DNA of 25,819 bases from CAYPUT01 sp046541715 (lineage in GTDB: Bacteria > Spirochaetota > Spirochaetia > DSM-27196 > PWMO01): the NCBI GenBank assembly GCA_046541715.1, contig JBKHCS010000039.1, forward strand, positions 1 to 25,819, in the 5' to 3' direction. The notes beneath the pieces are model-generated. The model made no database searches, was not told the origin of the DNA, and was given only the letters and a program-made list of their open reading frames with translations. A program made the translations under genes and the position numbers. Every line of letters begins with the position of its first letter. The first letter of the stretch is position 1. Below are positions 1 to 6,057 of this stretch, piece after piece.

Positions 1-1616
1 TCGACGATGGTGCCGTCGGCAAGCTCCACCGGCGGTAGGCTGTCGTAGGGGTTTTCAGGCTGCCCCCCGGCGGCGAGGACCGCCGGCAGCACGTACTTGA
101 TGGAGGTGGAGCCTCTCATCTCCGGGTGGAAGTAGTGCTCCTTGGCAAGCTTCTCCAGGTCGACGATCCGGGGGCTGCTGCCCTCTATCATGGCGTCCAG
201 CCAAGGCAGGATGTCGGCCGCCTGGGCCTCGAGGCCGAGTTGGTCGATCTGCCGGCGGATCTCTCTTAGGGCCGTGGACTCGAAGGCCGACCAGACATAG
301 ACCGTCCCCGGGCCTACGCCGACGCAGTCCATAAGTGAGCGGGCAAAATCGACGTTGGGATAGGTGCTGCCGGGGGCCGGCCACTCGGCGTGGCGGGCTT
401 CCGCTCCCGGGGCGTCGATGATGTGGCAGCTCCACTGAAAGCAGATCTGATCAAAGGGATGCAGACCCGGGTAGTAGGGCACGGCGGTCCGGACGGCCTC
501 GAAATCGACAAAGTAGAGGGGATAGGCGTGGCCGGCGAGGATGCCGGGAAGCTCGGGCCCGATGTGCTCCCGGCCCGCCCTGGTGCACTCGATCTGGATG
601 CGCTGCCGCCGGGCGTAGCTGCCGGTGGCAAGCTCCGGATCCAGCTGCCGCACGTCGCCGCGCCCTTCGGCGGCCCGGCGGGCTATCACCTGGTTCTTTT
701 TGCCGCCGAAGCTTTCGGCCCGGTAAAGATCGATGATGTGATAGGGCTCGGCGGCCATGGGGCCCCAGCACTCAAAAAAGCCGTCCCGGATGCCCGGCGT
801 GCCGTAGTCCTCCGCAGGGTGGTAGCGGTACTCGCACTCTTTGCAGTGGGGGCCCAGGGGCGCCGGGAGCTTCCGGGGCGCGCCCTCACCTGCAAGCGAC
901 GCGGCGAACTCTTCGGCCGCCTCCCAGAGGCCGGGCCCCAGGGCCTGCCAATCGTCATACAGATCGATAAAGACCAGAGGATGATCCTCAGATAGCTGCG
1001 CCGGATCCCCGTCGTAGCCGATCCGCGCCCGGCCCGACCGGTCGCCGGGTGCCGGGGGGTCCAGGGTAAAGCGCTCGGCGACCCAGTTGGGGGAAGCCGT
1101 CTTTGCCTTATCCACCAGACAGAGCACCGGGCGGATCTGGTACTCCGGGGCGGCCCGGGAGAGAAGCTCCGCCTGGTACAGCGCATCCTCGACGTAGGGC
1201 TTCCACTCGGAGCGTACGCCGCCCCGGGTGGTATGCAGCGGGTCGCTTTCTTCGCCGTCGACGGAGGCCGACTTCACCTCGATCAGTCTGAGCCGCCGGC
1301 CCTCTTTGCGCAGAATATCCACCCGGGCGAAGTAGGCCTCCCAGAGAAAGACCGCCTCGAAGAGGGTGCCCGTCTCCGTCCGGGCAAGCCACTCCCGGGT
1401 AGCTGCCGCGGCGCCCTGGGCGTCCCCCAGATCGAAGGCCGGCTCCGCCCCGTCCGGGAACAGCAGCTGGGCGATCTTCTCGACCACGAAGCCGGCGTTC
1501 GCCAGGTACTCCAGGTAGCGGTTCTCCCGGGCCGTCGAGGGGTACCGGAGCTTCTTGTAGTAGAGCTTCGCCGGGCAGTCCCGGGCGGTCTTGAAGTCGG
1601 ACTTGGTCAGCTGCAC
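1..1616 (-). CDS. DUF2779 protein, PD-(D/E)XK plus DEDD-like nuclease domains (3' end cut)
   Basis: The minus frame is open from GTG 1616 to the left edge, giving 538 residues with no stop. An AAGGAG ribosome site sits 5 nt before the GTG. The N-terminus (LTKSDF, then Cys14) and residues D100, E113 and K115 (in IEVKS) have the pattern of a Cas4/RecB-like PD-(D/E)XK nuclease. Cys258, Cys261 and perhaps Cys283 could join Cys14 in an iron-sulfur cluster; this is inference. From about residue 365 a second domain begins with YFVDFEAV (D371, E373), an RNase H-fold DEDD-exonuclease-like start. It continues with the block HPEMRGSTSIKYVLP, which I recognise from the DUF2779 family. The function of DUF2779 is unknown; DNA or RNA cleavage is likely. 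It is the last visible gene of a three-gene operon, 28 nt after the previous stop. Confidence 0.85.
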   Translation of the reverse strand, partial: MQLTKSDFKTARDCPAKLYYKKLRYPSTARENRYLEYLANAGFVVEKIAQLLFPDGAEPAFDLGDAQGAAAATREWLARTETGTLFEAVFLWEAYFARVDILRKEGRRLRLIEVKSASVDGEESDPLHTTRGGVRSEWKPYVEDALYQAELLSRAAPEYQIRPVLCLVDKAKTASPNWVAERFTLDPPAPGDRSGRARIGYDGDPAQLSEDHPLVFIDLYDDWQALGPGLWEAAEEFAASLAGEGAPRKLPAPLGPHCKECEYRYHPAEDYGTPGIRDGFFECWGPMAAEPYHIIDLYRAESFGGKKNQVIARRAAEGRGDVRQLDPELATGSYARRQRIQIECTRAGREHIGPELPGILAGHAYPLYFVDFEAVRTAVPYYPGLHPFDQICFQWSCHIIDAPGAEARHAEWPAPGSTYPNVDFARSLMDCVGVGPGTVYVWSAFESTALREIRRQIDQLGLEAQAADILPWLDAMIEGSSPRIVDLEKLAKEHYFHPEMRGSTSIKYVLPAVLAAGGQPENPYDSLPPVELADGTIV

Positions 1617-1644
1617 GAGGGCTCCTTCCCTGCCAGATAGGCCC

Positions 1645-1944
1645 CTACCCCGCCGCCATGCGCAAGAACCGCTGGAGGTGGATCCTCCACCGCGGGTCCG
1701 GAACCCAGCTGACGCACCAGTAGGCCCGCTTGCCCTTGCGATGCCGGACGCGGATCCAGCCCCTTCCGCAGAGCTCGGTGATAATCTCCCGCCGGGCCCG
1801 GCCCTCGCTTCCAAGCTTCTCGCCGAAAAGGGCGTAACGCTTCTCCACCTCCCATACATCGAAGAGGTGGATCCAGAAGCCGGTAGCGCCGGTATAGATG
1901 GGATGGTCCGCCGGCACCCGGCCGTGCATTCGCACCTTTCCCAT
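1645..1944 (-). CDS. small hypothetical protein, basic, possible winged-helix
   Basis: This 99-residue protein starts at an ATG whose A is the last base of the preceding gene's TGA (a TGATG overlap), which implies translational coupling. The frame stays open upstream inside the neighbour, but that part is a shadow. The C-terminal half is basic and reads as a helix (REIITELCGRGW), then a beta-rich stretch with IRVRHRKGKRAYWCVSWV, which could be a helix and wing of a small DNA-binding fold. The N-terminal part (TGATGFWIHLFDVWEVEKRY) resembles no family I know. It lies between a larger unrecognised gene and the DUF2779 nuclease-like gene, so it may act with them. Family not recognised; the winged-helix idea is weak. 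Confidence 0.6.
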   Translation of the reverse strand: MGKVRMHGRVPADHPIYTGATGFWIHLFDVWEVEKRYALFGEKLGSEGRARREIITELCGRGWIRVRHRKGKRAYWCVSWVPDPRWRIHLQRFLRMAAG

Positions 1945-2759
1945 CACATCACCTCCATCAAGGAGATGCTGTCGACGGGCCAGGGAAGGTCCGCTCCGGC
2001 GGCTATCGCCCGGCACCAGGCTTCGAAGGCGGCATCGTACCACTCCCCGATGGCCGGATAGAAGAACGAGGACACCTTGATGAAGTCCCGGAGCTCCTCG
2101 GGGTCCTCGACGTCGTTGCCCAGACGCAGGGAGAGGTCGCCGAAGTAGAGGCCGGTGGTCTCTCCGATCTCGCTTCGATCCAGGATCCATATGAGCTTCC
2201 CGAGGCTGGGCCAGGCCCGAGAGGAACCCAGCGCCGGCTCGGTGTTTAGATCGTACTCATCTGCGACATCGAAATAGATGCGCTCCCGGCTCTGGGTCCC
2301 CCGGAAGGACCAGGCCTCCCGATGTATGGTTTGGGTGTAGCGGAAGCGCACCACTTCGATCTGCCGGTCGGAGAGAGGCGGCAGGTCCTCCCCTCCCCGG
2401 ACACCGGGTCCGATGGACAAGGTCAACAGATCCTTGAACTCCCGGCTCAGGCTCTCGGAGCGTAACAGCGGTGGCAGGGTCTCGGCCGGCGCCTCCTGGC
2501 GGAGGTTGCCGAGAATCCGCGACCGGCGAACTCGCTCCGGATCGTCGAGACCCAGAGGGCCGGCGTTCAGGTCGAAGCCGTCGATGGCAGGAAAACGCCG
2601 GGGCGGCCGGGGTGGGCTGTTCCGGCGGGGAGCCCGCGGCTCCCGGGCGCGGCCTTCTTCCAGGCCGGTGGTTGGTTCCAGGCCGACGGTTGGTTCCAGG
2701 CCGGTGGGGTTGGTTCCCCCGGTCTCCCGCGGCTGCTGATTAGAGGTGTGCTTGGACAT
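1944..2759 (-). CDS. hypothetical protein, first gene of the DUF2779 operon
   Basis: This is a 271-residue protein. The ATG at 2759 is chosen because GGGAGG lies 7 nt upstream; the frame is open to 2831 but without a better ribosome site. Residues 1-55 are low-complexity and basic/Pro-rich, with (G)LEPT repeats encoded by an 18-nt tandem repeat. From about residue 56 (FPAIDGFDLN) the protein looks folded, with aromatic-rich segments such as YFDVADEYDLN, LGKLIWILDR and FFYPAIGEWYDAAFEAW. There is no signal peptide or membrane segment. I do not recognise the family. The 1-nt stop/start overlap with the next gene and the shared leader make it the first gene of a three-gene unit ending in the DUF2779 protein. 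Confidence 0.65.
   Translation of the reverse strand: MSKHTSNQQPRETGGTNPTGLEPTVGLEPTTGLEEGRAREPRAPRRNSPPRPPRRFPAIDGFDLNAGPLGLDDPERVRRSRILGNLRQEAPAETLPPLLRSESLSREFKDLLTLSIGPGVRGGEDLPPLSDRQIEVVRFRYTQTIHREAWSFRGTQSRERIYFDVADEYDLNTEPALGSSRAWPSLGKLIWILDRSEIGETTGLYFGDLSLRLGNDVEDPEELRDFIKVSSFFYPAIGEWYDAAFEAWCRAIAAGADLPWPVDSISLMEVM
2660..2715 (-). repeat. 18-nt tandem repeat, about three copies, inside a coding region
   Basis: The + strand reads two 18-nt units and one 20-nt unit beginning CCAGGCCG (2660-2677, 2678-2695, 2696-2715). They encode repeated (G)LEPT motifs near the N-terminus of the 1944-2759 gene. The third unit carries a 2-nt insertion, so a change in copy number could shift the frame near the start of the protein. 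Confidence 0.8.
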
Positions 2760-2867
2760 AGAAAAACCTCCCGTGGTGGGAGGTCCGGCTGTGAGTGCTT
2801 CGACAGTACCGCGCTCCGCCGACGGCGTCATGCGCAGTCACATCGTTCCGGGTTTACCCGGGCGGCA

Positions 2868-2882
2868 TTGGCACCTTGCCAA
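2868..2882. promoter_or_regulatory. inverted repeat, possible operator in the DUF2779-operon leader
   Basis: TTGGCA-CCT-TGCCAA is a perfect 6-bp inverted repeat with a 3-nt spacer. It lies between the candidate extended -10 element near 2967 and the first gene start at 2759. Its size and symmetry fit a dimeric repressor site. No cognate regulator is evident in the window. Confidence 0.4.
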
Positions 2883-2962
2883 GACCCCACAGCAGCGGGG
2901 CATCGGTAGGTTGCCGGACGATCACAGGGCCGGACCCTCACGTCACTCTTGATGTTGCCTCT

Positions 2963-2971
2963 ATCATACCA
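2963..2971 (-). promoter_or_regulatory. candidate extended -10 promoter for the DUF2779 operon
   Basis: The minus strand reads TGGTATGAT, an extended -10 (TGn plus TATGAT). I see no good -35 hexamer 17 nt upstream (TGGCGC). Initiation near 2956 would give a leader of about 200 nt before the ATG at 2759. The rest of the 2760-3063 gap holds no gene that I can support. Confidence 0.35.
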
Positions 2972-3038
2972 CAAACGCGGGAATCGCGCCACTGCGCCGC
3001 GTACTCCGAAGGATCAAGGCGTTCGGTCATCGACACAC

Positions 3039-3062
3039 ATCACGTGATCTTCAACGTTGAAG
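3039..3062. repeat. two abutting perfect palindromes after the prsW-like gene
   Basis: ATCACGTGAT (3039-3048) and CTTCAACGTTGAAG (3049-3062) are perfect palindromes that touch each other. The second ends one base before the stop codon of the PrsW-like gene. There is no U-tract, so a classical terminator is doubtful. They could be protein-binding sites or a weak 3' structure. Confidence 0.5.
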
Positions 3063-3063
3063 T

Positions 3064-4197
3064 TCACGCAGACTCCTCTCGCAGTCGCTCGCTCACGTAG
3101 CGGCTCAGCAGCCGCGCACTTCGGACAATGGGAACCTCGGTAGGTGCGTCGTCGAGGACTGCTTGCCGGACGATGCTCCGGGCGACGTGGTTGCGCACAA
3201 CCCTGTTCAGGTTTCTCACCGCCACCGCCTGGGTTGAGGCGCTCATCCGGTGGTAGGAGTCCCGCATTTCTTTCTCCCCTGGCTCCCGGTGTCCCGCAAG
3301 AAATCGCGCAAGGCCCCGGTAGAAGCGGACCATCAGGCTACGCGGCTGGACCTCCAGAGCCTTGGTTAGGTGATAGGCGGCGCGATTGTGATCCCCGGCG
3401 TACAGATAGTAGACCGCGATGCGCCGCCTAAGGGCGTAGTTCTTCGGTTGACTCTCTATAGCCGCCAGGAGCGGTGGGATGGCCTCCCGGTAGCGGGACA
3501 GGGGACGATTGGCAAAAGGAGAGTGTTCGTGCCAATAGTGGAGCAAGAACAGGGCTCCGAAGGCGGTGATCACGTCCAGCAGAATCGAAAGATCGCCCAG
3601 ATTAAAATCGTAAAAGCTGTTGTACAGACCGTGGGTTAGCGCCATGAGACCCAGTGCAAAGAGAATGACGATGTAGGCCTCTCGCCGGCTGAGACCCTTG
3701 GAGAAGAACATCACGTAGGCCGCGCCGCTGCCCCAAATGGCCGCGTACAAGAGATGGCCCGGGGTCGCAAGGATTAGGCGGGAGGGCAGAACCCAGAGAC
3801 CGTACCAGTTGGCGTAGAGGACGTTCTCCACCATCGCAAAGCCCAAGGCGACCGCCGCCGCCTGGAGTACGCCGTCCTGGGGCTCGTGAATCTGCCGGAA
3901 GGCCCGAACGCAGAGCGCGAACACCGCAAACTTGGCTATCTCCTCGGTCAGCCCAACTATAAGGATGTTGTAGTAGAGCGTGTCGAGGGCCGGGGCGGCA
4001 AACCAGAGGAAGGTAAAGGGATTAAGAAGCATCAGAACGTCCGTCAACGGGATGGAGAGCAGCCCTCCCAAGAAGCAAAAGACGATCACGGCCCATGAGC
4101 CCGGCTTTCGCTTCCGGGCGGGATCGAGGGCGAGCAGGATGGATAGGTAGACGGCGGTGGCGGGGATTAGGATTCCGATGGCGACAAGAGTGCTCAA
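3064..4197 (-). CDS. PrsW-family intramembrane metalloprotease with C-terminal TPR-like region
   Basis: This is a 377-residue polytopic membrane protein. The PrsW/M82 motifs are present: EEIAK (E85, E86, K89), MVEN (E124), H148 in ATPGHLL and H189 in LTHGLYNSF, each within or beside a hydrophobic helix. About seven to eight hydrophobic segments span residues 1-220. The soluble tail (about 235-375) contains a TPR-like helical pair (YALRRRIAVYYLYAGDHNRAAYHLTKALEVQP). Bacillus PrsW cleaves a single-pass anti-sigma factor; the substrate here is unknown. Its ATG overlaps the stop of the sigma-54 activator by 4 nt (ATGA), so the two genes are one transcript. The divergent single-pass membrane protein at 6058-7059 is a tempting substrate, but that is inference. 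Confidence 0.85.
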   Translation of the reverse strand: MSTLVAIGILIPATAVYLSILLALDPARKRKPGSWAVIVFCFLGGLLSIPLTDVLMLLNPFTFLWFAAPALDTLYYNILIVGLTEEIAKFAVFALCVRAFRQIHEPQDGVLQAAAVALGFAMVENVLYANWYGLWVLPSRLILATPGHLLYAAIWGSGAAYVMFFSKGLSRREAYIVILFALGLMALTHGLYNSFYDFNLGDLSILLDVITAFGALFLLHYWHEHSPFANRPLSRYREAIPPLLAAIESQPKNYALRRRIAVYYLYAGDHNRAAYHLTKALEVQPRSLMVRFYRGLARFLAGHREPGEKEMRDSYHRMSASTQAVAVRNLNRVVRNHVARSIVRQAVLDDAPTEVPIVRSARLLSRYVSERLREESA

Positions 4198-5774
4198 TGC
4201 GGTATCCGCTCCCTCCAGGCCTTTCGAAAGGCGGCGCCGGTTACGCCCAGAAGCTGCGCGGCCCGCTCGCGGTTCCCTTCGGCAAGGCGCATCGCCTCCA
4301 GATAGTAGTCCCGTTCCAGCTGCCCTAGAATCTCCCGGATGTTGACACCCTCCGGAGGGATGCCAACGCTTGCCGCCTCTCCACCACCGCCGGCCTCCGG
4401 TGTTCCGTAAGCCGCAGCGCGCCTTACACCCGGCGGCAAGAGATCGACGCCGACCTCAGTCCCCCGGGCCCGGGCAAAGCAGTCCCGGACAACGTTGCTT
4501 ACCTCCCGGACGTTCCCCGGCCAGGAGTACTCGGCCAACGCCGGAAGAGCATCCTCGGAGAAACGCTTGTCTTCGTGATACTTCCGGTTCCAGTCGTCGA
4601 CGAAGAGCTCCACGAGGGGGAGCACATCTTCCTTGCGCTCCCTCAAGGGCGGCACGGTAATCTGGGATTGCCTGAGGCGCTGGTAGAGGTCGTGGCGGAA
4701 GCTCCCCGCCTCGACCATCGCGGAGATGTCGTGATTGGTGGCGGCGATGACCCGGACGTCCACGGTATACTCCGTATCCTCCCCAAGGGGCGTCATACTA
4801 CCATCCTCCAAAACCCGAAGGAGCTTGGGCTGGATCTCCAGGGGAAGATCGCCCACCTCGTCGAGAAAGAGGGTGCCGCCGTCTGCGGCGCGGAAGGCGC
4901 CCAGACGGTCCGTCTTGGCGTCGGTGTAGGCCCCCTTCTTCTGCCCGAAGAGCATCGACTCCGCCAGGGTGACGGTGATGGCGGAGCAATTGACCGATGC
5001 GAAGGTCTCCTGACGCCGGGGGCTCAGATCGTGGATCTGCCGGGCGATAACGTTCTTGCCGGTTCCGGTCTCCCCTTCGAGGAGCACCGACACGTCGTAC
5101 TTCGCGACGTTTTCCGCCTCCTCCAGGACGCGTTGAATGGCGGGGGAGACCGCCACGACCCGCCCGGCCTTCCGGCTAACCCAGGGTCCGGCGGTCTCGC
5201 CTGCGCCGGCCTTGGCCCCCGCGGGGGCCTTCTCCCGAAGGGAAACGGCCTCCGGCCCCTCACCCCGGGTAGGCTCCGGGAGGGTGACGGACGGCAGGCG
5301 GGTGTCCCGGAAGTCCACCTCTTTGACCCGGTAGCTCCCGGCGGCAAAGCGCGGCGGAACCCCTTGCAGAAGCGTCGCTTCCAGGGCTCCGCTTCTCACC
5401 AGGAGAAACCAAGCAGTCTGCATCTGCGGAGTTCCGGGATCGAGCAATACGGAAAACTCCACGTTCCGGTGTGCCTCCCGTGCCTTGATGTCCTCGACTC
5501 TGGCGGCAAGCTCCTCGTAGATCTCCTCGTAATCGATCGGAGACGCCAGCTCGATGTCGGCGAAGCGAAACCGGTCGAACTCAAGGTCTCGCCGGGCGAT
5601 AGACTCCACGCTCCGGGCGCGCTCGACGTATTCCGGCCCCGTGCAAAACAGGATAACCCGGCCGAACTGCCGCGCCTCCAAGAGGGAGAGCACCGGGCCG
5701 TACTGGTCGCTCTCCTCGACGTAGGGATCGCGATTACCGACAAAACTCAGGAGGATACTGCTTGTCTGGGCCAT
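4194..5774 (-). CDS. RtcR-like sigma-54 activator with CARF-type sensor domain
   Basis: This is a 526-residue enhancer-binding protein. Residues 1-165 resemble the RtcR/CARF sensor: ILLSFVGNRDPY, the central PGTPQMQTAWFLLV, and PPRFAAGSYRVKEVDF. A linker rich in Ala, Gly and Pro follows (170-200). The AAA+ domain has Walker A GETGTGK (234-240), Walker B TLFLDE (301-306) and WPGNVRE. A Fis-type helix-turn-helix covers about 485-522. The sigma-54-contacting loop reads GAYTDA (281-286) instead of GAFTGA, which is odd. ATG 5774 matches the expected domain start and lies 46 nt after the predicted start of a sigma-54 promoter; the ribosome site is weak. GTG 5819 is an alternative. E. coli RtcR responds to RNA ends; the ligand here is unknown. 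Confidence 0.88.
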   Translation of the reverse strand: MAQTSSILLSFVGNRDPYVEESDQYGPVLSLLEARQFGRVILFCTGPEYVERARSVESIARRDLEFDRFRFADIELASPIDYEEIYEELAARVEDIKAREAHRNVEFSVLLDPGTPQMQTAWFLLVRSGALEATLLQGVPPRFAAGSYRVKEVDFRDTRLPSVTLPEPTRGEGPEAVSLREKAPAGAKAGAGETAGPWVSRKAGRVVAVSPAIQRVLEEAENVAKYDVSVLLEGETGTGKNVIARQIHDLSPRRQETFASVNCSAITVTLAESMLFGQKKGAYTDAKTDRLGAFRAADGGTLFLDEVGDLPLEIQPKLLRVLEDGSMTPLGEDTEYTVDVRVIAATNHDISAMVEAGSFRHDLYQRLRQSQITVPPLRERKEDVLPLVELFVDDWNRKYHEDKRFSEDALPALAEYSWPGNVREVSNVVRDCFARARGTEVGVDLLPPGVRRAAAYGTPEAGGGGEAASVGIPPEGVNIREILGQLERDYYLEAMRLAEGNRERAAQLLGVTGAAFRKAWRERIPH

Positions 5775-5830
5775 CTTGTTTTGACTATAGCTCCCGAGGT
5801 CGTCTTTTACCAAGCTCACGGAACACATGG

Positions 5831-5846
5831 TGCAATCGCCGGGCCA
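5831..5846 (-). promoter_or_regulatory. sigma-54 promoter of the activator-prsW operon
   Basis: The minus strand reads TGGCCC-GGCGA-TTGCA, with GG and GC exactly in the -24/-12 phase of the sigma-54 consensus. Predicted transcription starts near 5820, 46 nt before ATG 5774. It suggests that the activator drives its own operon. Confidence 0.75.
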
Positions 5847-5909
5847 ACCCGTAAACCAACCGGCAGACGCCCGCCGGGACCCGGCATACGCGGGTGCCGC
5901 AACGGGGGT

Positions 5910-5929
5910 TTCGTAACTGTGGTTACGAA
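5910..5929. promoter_or_regulatory. palindromic upstream activating site shared by divergent sigma-54 promoters
   Basis: TTCGTAAC-TGTG-GTTACGAA is a perfect 8-bp inverted repeat with a 4-nt spacer. Its centre is about 100 bp upstream of the predicted start at 5820 and about 137 bp upstream of the one at 6057. These are typical distances for an enhancer-binding protein. Binding by the adjacent Fis-type helix-turn-helix is inferred. Confidence 0.7.
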
Positions 5930-6030
5930 GGGTCGGTTTTGAGCGGGTGCGGCCCCCCTGGAGGCGGGCGGCACGGCGTTTCCGGAGGCGGTGAGGGCCC
6001 CCCGAAATCTGCTGCCGGCCGATTGCCGCT

Positions 6031-6046
6031 TGGCCCTGGAATTGCA
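6031..6046 (+). promoter_or_regulatory. sigma-54 promoter of the WYL-transglutaminase gene
   Basis: The + strand reads TGGCCC-TGGAA-TTGCA, in perfect -24/-12 phase and almost identical to the opposite promoter at 5846-5831. The predicted start is near 6057, directly at the first ATG (6058), so the message would be leaderless or nearly so. Confidence 0.72.
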
Positions 6047-6057
6047 TCTTGATTGGC

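Noticed and set aside
4575..5942. 455-residue open frame on the + strand
   Set aside because: It is antisense to the sigma-54 activator, whose AAA+ motifs are unmistakable. The long frame is an effect of high GC codon bias; it shows no domain and no ribosome site.
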